Made by a program: the position numbers and the translations under genes. A model generated the notes under the pieces. It was not told where the DNA came from. It saw only the letters and a list, made by a program, of their open reading frames with translations, and did no database searches. A stretch of 64,000 nucleotides of DNA from Firmicutes bacterium UBA1702 (lineage in GTDB: Bacteria > Bacillota > Clostridia > Peptostreptococcales > Anaerovoracaceae): the NCBI GenBank assembly GCA_002320005.1, contig DCJK01000042.1:1-64000 (forward strand), given 5' to 3'. Positions 7,631 through 17,455 of the stretch are shown one piece after another; the first letter of the stretch is position 1; every line of letters starts with the position of its first letter.

Positions 7631-9994
7631 ATGAAGAGGATTTTTAAAAATCTGATTCCCTACTGGAAAACAGTAGTCGTTATTGTACTGCTTCTGGTAG
7701 TTCAGGCCTACTGCGACCTGTCACTGCCGCAGTACACATCCAATATAATAGATGTTGGGATTCAGAACAGCGGAATTGCACATATTGTACCTGAAAAAAT
7801 AACTGAAAAGGAATTTCAGGAAGCACAGATTTTTATGGATGATGACGAGAAAGCAATCTGGACGGGAATCTATGAGAAAGAGGGAGAGACTTATCGGCTT
7901 ACGGAAAAAGACGAGGATAAGCTCAACGACATAGATGAACAGCTGATGACATCCATAGTTCTGACCTATCAGCTGGGACATATGAGTGAATCTGATTTAA
8001 GAAATACGATTAAGGATGCTATGGAAAAGGAGCCGCAGACAGCGTTCATTGCCTCACAGATTGATACAATGTCAATTACAGAAATTGGAGAACTGCTGCA
8101 TACTGATATCTATACCTTTGAGGCAGAGGACGAAGAGGGAAATAAAGCAACATATGTTGATATGAGACCGATTATGGAAAGCATGATTGCGTCAGGGAAG
8201 ATGGATAAGGCTATGGTTGAAAAATCAAGAGAAACCATGGAGGACACCATAAGCGCTATAGGAAGCCAGACACTGAAGTCAATGGGCATAGCATATGCGG
8301 CCACGTGTGACGAGGCAGCAGGAATGGATATTGATGACATGCAGATGTCATACCTGTGGAATACCGGAGCGAAGATGCTGCTTATTGCGCTGGTGATGCT
8401 GTCATCTATGACTCTCCTGTCACTTCTGGCAGCCAGAGTAGGAGCCGGAGTAGGAAGAGATTTAAGAAGCCGGGTCTTCCGACATGTTGTAGAATTTTCC
8501 AATAGCGAAATTGACCGATATTCCACGGCATCGCTTATAACAAGAACTACCAATGACATTCAGCAGATCCAGATGGTCAGTACCATGCTGCTGAGAATGG
8601 TGCTGTATGCTCCGGTTATAGGAATCGGAGGAATATGGAAGGTATGGCAGACCGGAGCATCCATGGGATGGGTCATAGCTCTGGCAGTCATTGTAATTAT
8701 AGGGTTTGTTTTGGTCCTTGTTTCTGTTGCAATGCCTAAGTTTAAAATAATGCAGAACCTGGTGGACGCCTTGAACCTCGTATCCAGAGAAATCCTGACA
8801 GGCCTTCCTGTTATACGCGCTTTCGGAAGAGAAAAGACAGAAGAAGAGCGATTTGATGCCGCAAATAAGAATCTAAAGAAAACACAACTGTTTACAAACA
8901 GAGTAATGACATTTATGATGCCGGGAATGATGCTCATTATGAATTGTCTGGTTGTACTGATTACATGGGTAAGTGCTCATCGAATTGACGCAGGAAGCCT
9001 GCAGGTAGGACAAATGACGGCATTTATCACTTATTCCATGCTTATTGTAATGTCATTTCTTATGCTCACCATGATGTCAATCATGCTACCAAGAGCAGGA
9101 GTGGCTGCTGATCGAATTGCAGAGGTTCTTGAAACTGAATCTTCAATAAGGAATCCGGAAACTCCGAAAAAAATTTCACAGCATAAAGGTGTACTGGAAT
9201 TTGACCATGTATCTTTTCGATATCCGGGAGCAAAAGAAGATGTGCTCCATGATATCAGTTTTAAAGCAGAGCCTGGTAAAGTAACTGCAATAATAGGTAG
9301 CACGGGAAGCGGAAAATCCACTCTGGTTAATCTGATACCAAGATTCTACGATGTGACAGAAGGTAAGATAACCATGGACGGAGAAGATATAAGAAATATA
9401 TGTCTTGATGAGCTGCGTGAAGAAATAGGCTTTGTTCCTCAGAAGGGCGTGCTGTTTTCCGGAACGATAGCATCAAACCTTCGCTTCGGAAGAAAAGAAG
9501 CTTCTGACGAAGAAATAAGGAAGGCGGCAGAAATTGCCCAGGCAGCGGAATTTATAAATGAAAAAGATGATGGATATGACAGTTATATTTCTCAGGGAGG
9601 AAGCAATGTATCAGGCGGACAGAAACAGAGACTGGCCATTGCAAGAGCAATTGCAAAAAATCCCGAAATATATGTATTTGATGACAGCTTTTCTGCTCTA
9701 GACATGAAGACAGACGCAGCTTTACGTAAAGCGCTGGCTGCAGAGGTGGCAGACAGCACCGAGATTATAGTTGCACAGCGAATAAGTACAATTCTCCATG
9801 CAGACCAGATTATCGTGCTGGATGACGGCAGTGTTGCAGGAATTGGAACTCACGAGGAACTGATGACAAACTGTGAAGTTTATCAGCAGATTGCTCAGTC
9901 TCAGCTTTCTGAAAAGGAGCTTGCATCTCTGAGTTTAAAAGATGAAAAACATCTGGATAAAAATGAGAAGAAGGGGGTGAAAGATCATGAGTAA
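7631..9994 (+). CDS. ABC exporter half-transporter with large external domain and degenerate NBD
   Basis: A 787-residue fused permease/ATPase of the multidrug exporter type. TM1 (about residues 11-30) and TM2 (about 247-270) are separated by ~200 hydrophilic residues, an extracytoplasmic insertion like that of the BmrD/EfrD-type subunits of heterodimeric exporters. The C-terminal NBD has Walker A GSTGSGKST and signature SGGQKQR, but after Walker B it reads VFDDSFSALD: the catalytic Glu is Asp, the mark of a degenerate ATP site. It is therefore expected to pair with the next gene product, which has the intact Walker B. Its last 8 bases overlap the next start. Substrate unknown; MarR control suggests drug or toxin efflux. 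Confidence 0.93.
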   Translation: MKRIFKNLIPYWKTVVVIVLLLVVQAYCDLSLPQYTSNIIDVGIQNSGIAHIVPEKITEKEFQEAQIFMDDDEKAIWTGIYEKEGETYRLTEKDEDKLNDIDEQLMTSIVLTYQLGHMSESDLRNTIKDAMEKEPQTAFIASQIDTMSITEIGELLHTDIYTFEAEDEEGNKATYVDMRPIMESMIASGKMDKAMVEKSRETMEDTISAIGSQTLKSMGIAYAATCDEAAGMDIDDMQMSYLWNTGAKMLLIALVMLSSMTLLSLLAARVGAGVGRDLRSRVFRHVVEFSNSEIDRYSTASLITRTTNDIQQIQMVSTMLLRMVLYAPVIGIGGIWKVWQTGASMGWVIALAVIVIIGFVLVLVSVAMPKFKIMQNLVDALNLVSREILTGLPVIRAFGREKTEEERFDAANKNLKKTQLFTNRVMTFMMPGMMLIMNCLVVLITWVSAHRIDAGSLQVGQMTAFITYSMLIVMSFLMLTMMSIMLPRAGVAADRIAEVLETESSIRNPETPKKISQHKGVLEFDHVSFRYPGAKEDVLHDISFKAEPGKVTAIIGSTGSGKSTLVNLIPRFYDVTEGKITMDGEDIRNICLDELREEIGFVPQKGVLFSGTIASNLRFGRKEASDEEIRKAAEIAQAAEFINEKDDGYDSYISQGGSNVSGGQKQRLAIARAIAKNPEIYVFDDSFSALDMKTDAALRKALAAEVADSTEIIVAQRISTILHADQIIVLDDGSVAGIGTHEELMTNCEVYQQIAQSQLSEKELASLSLKDEKHLDKNEKKGVKDHE

Positions 9995-11861
9995 TGAAAG
10001 ACAGGAATTTAAAATGCCCAAGCGCAGGCGCGGCCCCATGGGCGGACACGGCCCTATGGGAGGCATGATAGGCGGCGAGAAAGCAAAAGATTTTAAAGGA
10101 TCTTTCAGCAAGCTGCTTGCATATATAGGCAGGTACAAGTTTGCAATTCTTACAGTAATGATCTTTGCAGCAGCTTCGACAGTATTTTCGGTTATAGGCC
10201 CTAAGGTTATGGGAAAAGCAACCACAGAGCTTGCAGAGGGTCTGATGCGTAAAATAGGCGGAACCGGTGGCATTGATTTTGACAAAATAGCCCATATTCT
10301 CATGCTTACTCTTGGACTTTACCTTTGCAGCGCAGCCTTTACATTTATACAGAGCTGGATTATGACGGGGATAACCCAGAAGATATGCTACCGCATGAGA
10401 AAGGAAATATCCGAGAAGATAAACAGGATGCCTATGAAGTATTTTGAGAGCAGAACATACGGAGAGGTGCTGTCAAGGATTACTAATGACGTAGACACTC
10501 TGGGACAGGGACTCAATCAGAGTGTAACGCAGATTATTACTTCAACGGCGACTATTATAGGTGTTATAGTCATGATGCTTTCCATATCGCCTCTGATGAC
10601 GCTTATTGCACTGGTGGTACTGCCTGTTTCGGCTATTCTGATGTCAACGGTTGTAAAGTTTTCCCAGAAATATTTCAGAACGCAGCAAAATTATCTTGGC
10701 AAAATCAATGGTCAGGTGGAGGAAACCTATTCCGGTCATCTGGTTATCAAAGCTTTTAACAAAGAGAAAGAAACAATTGAGAATTTTGACAAGACAAATA
10801 ATGTTCTGTACACTTCAGCGTGGAAATCCCAGTTTCTTTCGGGACTGATGCAGCCGATTATGATGTTTGTGGGAAACATGGGTTATGCAGGCGTGGCTAT
10901 CAGCGGAGGAATATTGGCCATAAGGGGAACTATCGGGATAGGTGACATTCAGGCGTTCATCCAGTATGTAAAAAATTTCACGCAGCCTATTCAGCAGATT
11001 GCTCAGGTCATAAATCAGGTTCAGTCCATGACAGCTGCATCTGAACGAGTTTTTGAATTCCTCGGAGAAGAGGAGGAAGACCAGACGGCTGAAAATCCGG
11101 TAGCTCTTACCAACCCTAAGGGAGCTGTAACCTTCAGCCATGTGAGATTCGGATATGATCCAAAGCAGGTAGTTATAAAAGATTTCAGTGCTGATGTAAA
11201 ACCGGGACAAAAGATAGCAATTGTCGGCCCTACAGGTGCAGGAAAAACAACAATAGTAAAGCTTCTTATGCGATTTTATGATGTGGATAGCGGAAGTATT
11301 TCTCTTGACGGTCATGATATCCGCGATTTCAACCGTCATAATCTCAGAGACTACTTCGGTATGGTACTGCAGGATACATGGCTGTTTAAAGGGACAATTA
11401 TGGAGAATATCCGCTATGGAAGACTTGATGCCACTGATGAAGAAGTTATTGCAGCAGCCAAGGCTGCTCATGCAGATCATTTTATAAGAACATTGCCGGA
11501 AGGATATGAAATGGAGCTTAATGAAGATGCGTCCAATGTATCTCAGGGACAGAAACAGCTGCTTACAATTGCAAGAGCCATTCTTGCCGACAATCCCGTA
11601 CTGATTCTGGATGAAGCAACATCTTCTGTAGATACTCGTACCGAAGAGCGCATTCAGAAAGCCATGGATAACCTGATGGAAGGAAGAACAAGCTTTATTA
11701 TAGCACACAGACTTTCAACCATCAAAAATGCCGATCTTATTCTTGTAATGAAGGAAGGCGACATTATCGAACAGGGAACACACAGCCAGCTGCTGGAAGC
11801 AGGCGGGTTCTATGCTGATCTGTACAATTCACAGTTTGAGGAAACAGAAGAAGCAATATAA
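9987..11861 (+). CDS. ABC exporter half-transporter, catalytic partner
   Basis: A 624-residue half-transporter. A Gly/Met/Arg-rich cytoplasmic N-terminus (RGPMGGHGPMGGM) precedes six membrane helices. The NBD carries Walker A GPTGAGKTT, Walker B LILDEATSSVD with the catalytic Glu, and a variant signature SQGQKQ. Together with the preceding protein this gives one consensus and one degenerate ATP site, as in LmrCD, BmrCD or TM287/288. It overlaps the upstream gene by 8 bases, so the two are surely co-translated. A strong terminator closes the operon. Confidence 0.94.
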   Translation: MSNERQEFKMPKRRRGPMGGHGPMGGMIGGEKAKDFKGSFSKLLAYIGRYKFAILTVMIFAAASTVFSVIGPKVMGKATTELAEGLMRKIGGTGGIDFDKIAHILMLTLGLYLCSAAFTFIQSWIMTGITQKICYRMRKEISEKINRMPMKYFESRTYGEVLSRITNDVDTLGQGLNQSVTQIITSTATIIGVIVMMLSISPLMTLIALVVLPVSAILMSTVVKFSQKYFRTQQNYLGKINGQVEETYSGHLVIKAFNKEKETIENFDKTNNVLYTSAWKSQFLSGLMQPIMMFVGNMGYAGVAISGGILAIRGTIGIGDIQAFIQYVKNFTQPIQQIAQVINQVQSMTAASERVFEFLGEEEEDQTAENPVALTNPKGAVTFSHVRFGYDPKQVVIKDFSADVKPGQKIAIVGPTGAGKTTIVKLLMRFYDVDSGSISLDGHDIRDFNRHNLRDYFGMVLQDTWLFKGTIMENIRYGRLDATDEEVIAAAKAAHADHFIRTLPEGYEMELNEDASNVSQGQKQLLTIARAILADNPVLILDEATSSVDTRTEERIQKAMDNLMEGRTSFIIAHRLSTIKNADLILVMKEGDIIEQGTHSQLLEAGGFYADLYNSQFEETEEAI

Positions 11862-11871
11862 AAACATGAAT

Positions 11872-11930
11872 AAACAGACAGGTAAGAAATCCCATAACAA
11901 TGGATGCCTTTGACCTGTCTGTTTTTTTTT
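11872..11930 (+). terminator. Intrinsic terminator of the ABC operon
   Basis: AAACAGACAGGT at 11872-11883 pairs exactly with ACCTGTCTGTTT at 11913-11924, followed by more T to 11930. The loop is 29 bases. dapA converges on it from the right and ends at 11936, so it may also slow transcription from that side. Confidence 0.9.
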
Positions 11931-11935
11931 GCAGT

Positions 11936-12814
11936 CTACAAAAGCCCGAACTCCTCCAGTGTATCATAAATCATGTACTGTACTTTATTGGAAGGAGAAC
12001 AGATAGGCAGCCTGTATTCGAGATTGCACATGCCCATCATAGCCAAAGCAGCCTTAACCGGTCCCGGATTCACTTCACTGAAAAGCGCATCGATAAGAGG
12101 CATAAGCGCAATTTGCTCTCTGCCTGCTTCAATACAGTCTCCTTTCATATACTTGTGTATCATTTGCGAAAAGCGTGCCGGAATGATGTTGGAAACTGTT
12201 GATATACAGCCTTTCCCGCCTAAAGACAAAACGGGGACTGTCTGCTCGTCATTGCCGGAATATATGTCAAAATTTTCGCTTATATATGCTGCCATACGGC
12301 AGATCTGCGATATGTTTCCCGAAGCTTCTTTTATGGCGGCAATGTTGGGATGCTTGGACAGTACGGCAACAGATGGCGGACTTATGTCTACTCCCGTTCT
12401 GGAGGGAACGGAATACATTATAACAGGCACAGACACCGCATCTGCTATTTTTTCATAGTGCGCGATCAGACCATTTTCGGTGCATTTGTTATAATATGGA
12501 GTAACTATAAGCAGCCCGTCAGCACCGCAGTCGGCCATTTCCTTTGACAGATGCAGAGCGTGTGCGGTATCGTTGGATCCTGAGCCGGCAATAACAGGAA
12601 CTCGACCCTTTACGAGATCTGATGCGAATCTGACAAGATGGATTTTTTCGGTGTCAGACAGGGTTGAAGACTCTCCTGTGGTTCCGCAGATTACTAAGGC
12701 ATCTATTCCTGAACTTATCTGCCATTCAATTAGCTTACCCATGGAAACGTAATCCGGCTTACCATCTTTAAAAGGAGTAACAAGGGCTGTTGCGGCCCCT
12801 TCAAATAAAGACAA
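11936..12814 (-). CDS. dapA: 4-hydroxy-tetrahydrodipicolinate synthase, TTG start
   Basis: Condenses pyruvate with aspartate semialdehyde, the first step of the diaminopimelate/lysine branch; in spore formers it also leads to dipicolinate. Family motifs: LVTPF, CGTTGESSTL, the catalytic Tyr in MYSVPSRTG and the Schiff-base Lys in AAIKEASGN. An ATG-started version from 12865 would add 17 atypical residues. The TTG at 12814 instead gives SLFEGAATALVTPF, the normal DapA N-terminus, a typical length of 292 residues, and an AAAGGAAG site 8 bases upstream; I prefer it. It is divergent from asd, which makes its substrate. Confidence 0.93.
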   Translation of the reverse strand: MSLFEGAATALVTPFKDGKPDYVSMGKLIEWQISSGIDALVICGTTGESSTLSDTEKIHLVRFASDLVKGRVPVIAGSGSNDTAHALHLSKEMADCGADGLLIVTPYYNKCTENGLIAHYEKIADAVSVPVIMYSVPSRTGVDISPPSVAVLSKHPNIAAIKEASGNISQICRMAAYISENFDIYSGNDEQTVPVLSLGGKGCISTVSNIIPARFSQMIHKYMKGDCIEAGREQIALMPLIDALFSEVNPGPVKAALAMMGMCNLEYRLPICSPSNKVQYMIYDTLEEFGLL

Positions 12815-12875
12815 AACAACACTTCCTTTCAATAAATATGGTGCTAAATTATTATATTCATTCATATCTATTTTG

Positions 12876-12904
12876 TTGAAAAGTCAACAAAAAAGTGATA
12901 CAAT
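12876..12904 (+). promoter_or_regulatory. Promoter of asd
   Basis: TTGAAA at 12876-12881, a 17-base spacer and TACAAT at 12899-12904. An inverted repeat GTTGA-AAAG-TCAAC (12875-12888) overlaps the -35 in this divergent dapA/asd control region. A TATAAT at 12912 has no good -35. Confidence 0.6.
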
Positions 12905-12954
12905 AAATTGTTATAATATTGATTAAACAAGATTCAAATAGAGAGGTAGTTGTT

Positions 12955-14046
12955 ATGAGTGATAAGCTTAAAGTAGGAATTTTAGGTGCGACAGGCATGG
13001 TTGGACAAAGATTTATTTCCCTTCTGGATAATCACCCATGGTTTGAGGTGGTTACTCTGGCAGCCAGCAGCCGCAGCGAAGGTCAGAGATACGAGGACGC
13101 GGTAGGCGACCGTTGGAAAATAGAAAAGCCTATGCCGGAAAGAGTAAAAGATATAAAGGTTATGAATGTAAGGGATGTTGAAAAAGTTGCATCCACGGTG
13201 GACTTCCTCTTCAGTGCCGTCGACATGACAAAAGAAGAGATAAGAGCTATTGAAGAAGAGTATGCAAAGACGGAGACTCCTGTTGTTTCCAATAACAGCG
13301 CCCACAGATGGACCGCGGACGTTCCTATGGTTATTCCTGAAATAAACTGTGATCATTTTGAAATTATTGAAGCACAGAAGAAACGCCTTGGAACAAAGAG
13401 AGGCTTCATAGCAGTAAAACCTAACTGTTCCATTCAGAGCTATGTTCCGGCAATAGAAGCCTGGAAGGAATTCGAACCATATGAGTGTGTTGTCACAACT
13501 TATCAGGCAATTTCAGGAGCCGGAAAAGATTTTAATTCATGGCCGGAAATGGTTGAAAACATTATTCCTTATATCGGCGGTGAAGAGGAAAAGAGTGAGC
13601 AGGAACCATTAAAAATTTGGGGACATGCGGACATGGAAAAAGGGGAAATTGTTAAAAGTGATGATATTAGAATTTCATGTCAGTGTCTTAGAGTCCCGGT
13701 TCTCAATGGTCATACGGCGGCTGCTTTTATCAAATTCAGAAAGAATCCTACCAAGGAACAGCTTATCGAGAAATTGGAAAGCTATCGAGGATTCCCACAG
13801 GAGGAAAAGCTTCCTATGGCACCGGAGCAGTTCATCAAGTACTTTGAAGAGGATGACCGACCACAGGTAAAAGCAGATGTCAACAGAGACAAGGGAATGG
13901 GAATTTCTATCGGCAGAATTAGAAAAGACAGTATTTATGACTATAAGTTTGTGGGACTGTCCCACAATACTATAAGAGGTGCCGCCGGCGGAGCAATTCT
14001 CTGTGCAGAGGCGCTTACCGTAAAAGGGTATATTGATAAAAAGTAA
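12955..14046 (+). CDS. asd: Aspartate-semialdehyde dehydrogenase
   Basis: Reduces aspartyl phosphate to aspartate semialdehyde with NADPH, feeding DapA. The 363-residue protein begins MSDKLKVGILGATGMVGQRF, with the Rossmann GATGMVG motif. The active-site Cys lies in KPNCSIQSY near residue 160. Length and sequence fit the archaeal/fungal-type Asd rather than the E. coli type. The ATG at 12955 is preferred because GAGAGGTAG lies just upstream. uppP follows 11 bases after the stop, so it may head the uppP-ftsK-rimO-pgsA-cinA transcript. Confidence 0.95.
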   Translation: MSDKLKVGILGATGMVGQRFISLLDNHPWFEVVTLAASSRSEGQRYEDAVGDRWKIEKPMPERVKDIKVMNVRDVEKVASTVDFLFSAVDMTKEEIRAIEEEYAKTETPVVSNNSAHRWTADVPMVIPEINCDHFEIIEAQKKRLGTKRGFIAVKPNCSIQSYVPAIEAWKEFEPYECVVTTYQAISGAGKDFNSWPEMVENIIPYIGGEEEKSEQEPLKIWGHADMEKGEIVKSDDIRISCQCLRVPVLNGHTAAAFIKFRKNPTKEQLIEKLESYRGFPQEEKLPMAPEQFIKYFEEDDRPQVKADVNRDKGMGISIGRIRKDSIYDYKFVGLSHNTIRGAAGGAILCAEALTVKGYIDKK

Positions 14047-14057
14047 GGAGAAGAGAT

Positions 14058-14894
14058 ATGTCATATTTTGAAGCTATAATTTTGGGACTGGTTCAAGGAC
14101 TTGCCGAGTTTCTTCCTATAAGCAGCTCGGGGCATCTGGCGCTGCTTCAGCAGTGGTTTGGTATTCAGGAAGATAAAGTCCTTCTTTTTGCGGTGCTGCT
14201 TCATGTGGGAACACTGATTTCTGTATTCATAGTGTACTGGAGAGATATTGCAGAGCTTATTGTGGAACTGTTTCTCACTATCAAGGATCTCTGCACCGGG
14301 AAAGGTCTGAGACTTCAGGAAAGGCCTGTGAGAAAGCTTGGCATAATGATAATCGTTGCCACCATTCCTACGGGAATAATAGGCATTCTGTTCAATGACC
14401 TGTTTGACAGCCTTTATAATTCCATAATTCCTATCGGTATCGGTCTCATTATTACCGGATTTCTGCTGGTTATGGCAGAAAGAATGGGGGCTTCAAACAG
14501 AGGAATAGAACAGATGAATTTCAGAAATGCGCTGTTTATAGGAACTGTTCAGGGAATAGCCATTTGTCCGGGTATATCACGCTCAGGCTCCACGCTGTTT
14601 GGAAGCCTAATATGCAATCTTGACAGAAAATTCGCTGTAAAATTTGTGTTTCTGATTTCGATACCATCCATTTTGGGTTCTGCTGTTATGGAAGCACCTG
14701 CAGCTCTAGAAAGCGGGTTTGACATGGCACAGCTGGGACCTGTGCTCGTGGGAATGATTGTCGCAGCAGTTTCAGGACTGATTGCTATAAAAACTATGAT
14801 AAAGATTGTTTCAGATAAAAAACTCAATTACTTCTCGTATTATGTTTGGGCACTTGGTCTTATTGTAACATGCTATGGCATTTTCTTCGCGTAA
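14058..14894 (+). CDS. uppP: Undecaprenyl-diphosphatase
   Basis: Integral membrane phosphatase (BacA/UppP family) that dephosphorylates undecaprenyl pyrophosphate so the lipid carrier can be reused for peptidoglycan synthesis. The 278-residue protein has about eight hydrophobic helices and the two signature motifs: EFLPISSSGHL near residues 16-26 and GISRSGST near residues 174-181. Overexpression of the family gives bacitracin tolerance. AAGGAGAAG precedes the ATG; ftsK follows after 23 bases. Confidence 0.96.
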   Translation: MSYFEAIILGLVQGLAEFLPISSSGHLALLQQWFGIQEDKVLLFAVLLHVGTLISVFIVYWRDIAELIVELFLTIKDLCTGKGLRLQERPVRKLGIMIIVATIPTGIIGILFNDLFDSLYNSIIPIGIGLIITGFLLVMAERMGASNRGIEQMNFRNALFIGTVQGIAICPGISRSGSTLFGSLICNLDRKFAVKFVFLISIPSILGSAVMEAPAALESGFDMAQLGPVLVGMIVAAVSGLIAIKTMIKIVSDKKLNYFSYYVWALGLIVTCYGIFFA

Positions 14895-14917
14895 GACCAT
14901 AAAGAAAGGGTTTTGCA

Positions 14918-17455
14918 ATGGCTGAGAAAAAGAGAGGGCCAGGTCGTCCTCCCGGTTCAAAAAACAAGACGACAAAGAACTCTTCTTCTGCCAAAACCTC
15001 TACCAAGGCAAAGGAAAAAGCCATGGAAATTCAGGCAAAGAAAAAGGCAGACAGAAGAGTAATTGATGAAATATGGGCAATAATAGCCATCGCGCTGGGC
15101 GTGTTTCTGATTGTTGCAACATTGACAGACGGAGCAGGTCAGTTGGGTGAGATAATAGGAAACTGCCTCAAGGGACTGTTTGGGTTTGTGGCATATGTTC
15201 TTCCTTTTTATCTTATCCTTTTCGGTATTTTGCTCTTTGCGCGGCAGACAGTATCAATTTCAGTCAGAACAACATTGCTTCTTTTTCTACTGTTGCTGAT
15301 GCTGTCAACTATGAATTCCGTAAGATTTATTAACGAAGCGGATATAAGCTTGTCATTGACAGTAATCAAAGGCTTTTACGCATCCGGTGTGACACTTAAG
15401 AGCGGCGGCTTTTTCGGTATGCTTCTGGCATCACTGCTGATAAAATGGCTTGGAACAGCAGGGTGCTGGATTTTTTCAATAGTGGTTACACTCATATGCC
15501 TGTTGCTCATAATAAATACGCCGGTATCACGCTTTATAAGCAAGATAGGTGATAAGATGGAGCAGCGTAGGCTTATAAAGGAGAATGCCCATCTGGATCG
15601 CGATGAAAATGATGATACGTCGGTTATTGTTCCTGAAAGCAGACAGCTTTCCGGAAGCGACATAAAAATAGTAGATGGGAGAACAGCCGCAAATGAGTAT
15701 CAGAAATCGGCTTCTTCTAATTCTGCGGGCAAAAACAGTATATTAAAATATATGCAGGATGACTCGCTTTTTGGCAAGACACCGTCATCAGGAACTTTCG
15801 GTCTTGAAGAAAAAAGCAGCTGCGTTGAAGGCTTCGGAATTGACGGAACAACGGCCCCATCAACTTCAACGCCTACTGTGGGAATTAAATCTGTCGGAAC
15901 TGAGTTTCAACCAGAATCTGAATATTCTTCCATGCCGGAAAAGAAACTTTCCAACAAGGAAGCGGCGGCTGCAATGCTTACAAAAGAAGACCTTGCACCA
16001 TCCGTGACGGTAAAAAAATATAAAAAACCTCCGATAAGTCTTCTTGATAAGGCTGAGGGAGGTATAAAGACCAATAACAGGCTGCTGACCGAGAAAGCAA
16101 GAAAGCTTGAAGAAACACTCCGCAATTTTCACGTTGACGCAAGAGTTGTTCAGGTGACTCAGGGGCCTACGGTAACCAGGTATGAAATCCAGCCGGCAGT
16201 GGGAGTCAAAGTTAGCAGTATAGTCAGACTTGCAGACGATATTGCCCTTAATCTGGAGGCAAGAAATATCAGAATTGAAGCCCCGATACCGGGAAAGGCG
16301 GCCGTAGGAATCGAAGTGGAAAATGACTCGGTTACCATGGTGCATATACGGGACATCATCGATTCAGCCGAGTTTAAAGAGAGTAAATCAAAGATTACCT
16401 TTGCCGTAGGAAAAGATATAGGAGGAAAAGCTGTTGTAGCTGATCTTAAGTCAATGCCTCATCTGCTGATTGCAGGATCAACAGGATCCGGCAAATCTGT
16501 GTGCATTAACGGGATTATAACCAGCATTCTGTACAAAGCCGATCCGGACGAGGTAAAGCTCATACTAATAGATCCTAAGGTTGTGGAACTGGGAAACTAC
16601 AACGGAGTTCCTCACCTTATGATTCCTGTCGTGACCGACCCTGCCAAGGCTGCAGCGGCTCTGAACTGGGCTGTGGCTGAAATGACTGACAGATACAAAA
16701 AATTTGCAGAAGAGGGTGTGCGCGACCTGGAGTCATACAATGAATATGTTAAAGCCAACGAAGAGGCGGACAAAGTCATGCCTCAAGTGGTAATAATAAT
16801 CGATGAACTGGCAGATCTGATGATGGCAGCGCCTTCACAGATCGAAGAGTCTATATGCAGACTGGCACAGATGGCAAGAGCTGCAGGAATGCACCTTATC
16901 GTAGCCACACAGAGACCTTCGGTAGATGTAATCACCGGTGTGATAAAAGCAAATATCCCATCAAGGATAGCATTTGCTGTCTCATCACAGGTGGACTCAA
17001 GAACAATACTTGACATGCAGGGGGCCGAGAAGCTTGTGGGAAAAGGTGATATGCTTTTTAATCCTATGGGAATGGGAAAACCCGTAAGAATTCAGGGAGC
17101 TTTTATTTCGGATAATGAAGTACATAAGGTTATAGAATATGTCAAGTCACAGGTAGAGGATGTAGACTATAATCAAGATGTACTGACACGTATCGAGAGA
17201 ACAGATGCCGGTAATTCCGGAGAGGATACAGACGAATTATTGCCGGAGGCAATAGATCTGGTGGTAAAAAGCGGACAAGCGTCTGTTTCGATGCTTCAGA
17301 GAAGATTCAGAATCGGTTACAACAGAGCTGCCAGAATAATGGATATGATGGAAGCCAGGGGTATAGTAAGCCCTCAGGATGGAAGCAGACCTCGTCAGGT
17401 ACTGATTTCAGAAGAGGAGCTGGAACAGATGAAAAAGGATACGGAGAATTTATAA
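14918..17455 (+). CDS. ftsK: FtsK/SpoIIIE DNA translocase
   Basis: Membrane-anchored motor that pumps chromosomal DNA through the division or sporulation septum. In the 845-residue protein, four or more membrane helices (about residues 48-200) are followed by a low-complexity linker, the alpha/beta motor and a C-terminal gamma winged helix (QASVSMLQRRFRIGYNRAAR) that reads polar DNA motifs. The motor has Walker A GSTGSGKS and Walker B IIDELADLMM. Unusually, the N-terminus is a basic tail beginning KKRGPGRPPGSKNKT, an AT-hook-like GRP motif in front of the first helix. Only one member is in the window, so it could serve as FtsK, SpoIIIE or both. Its stop overlaps the rimO start (TAATG). Confidence 0.94.
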   Translation: MAEKKRGPGRPPGSKNKTTKNSSSAKTSTKAKEKAMEIQAKKKADRRVIDEIWAIIAIALGVFLIVATLTDGAGQLGEIIGNCLKGLFGFVAYVLPFYLILFGILLFARQTVSISVRTTLLLFLLLLMLSTMNSVRFINEADISLSLTVIKGFYASGVTLKSGGFFGMLLASLLIKWLGTAGCWIFSIVVTLICLLLIINTPVSRFISKIGDKMEQRRLIKENAHLDRDENDDTSVIVPESRQLSGSDIKIVDGRTAANEYQKSASSNSAGKNSILKYMQDDSLFGKTPSSGTFGLEEKSSCVEGFGIDGTTAPSTSTPTVGIKSVGTEFQPESEYSSMPEKKLSNKEAAAAMLTKEDLAPSVTVKKYKKPPISLLDKAEGGIKTNNRLLTEKARKLEETLRNFHVDARVVQVTQGPTVTRYEIQPAVGVKVSSIVRLADDIALNLEARNIRIEAPIPGKAAVGIEVENDSVTMVHIRDIIDSAEFKESKSKITFAVGKDIGGKAVVADLKSMPHLLIAGSTGSGKSVCINGIITSILYKADPDEVKLILIDPKVVELGNYNGVPHLMIPVVTDPAKAAAALNWAVAEMTDRYKKFAEEGVRDLESYNEYVKANEEADKVMPQVVIIIDELADLMMAAPSQIEESICRLAQMARAAGMHLIVATQRPSVDVITGVIKANIPSRIAFAVSSQVDSRTILDMQGAEKLVGKGDMLFNPMGMGKPVRIQGAFISDNEVHKVIEYVKSQVEDVDYNQDVLTRIERTDAGNSGEDTDELLPEAIDLVVKSGQASVSMLQRRFRIGYNRAARIMDMMEARGIVSPQDGSRPRQVLISEEELEQMKKDTENL

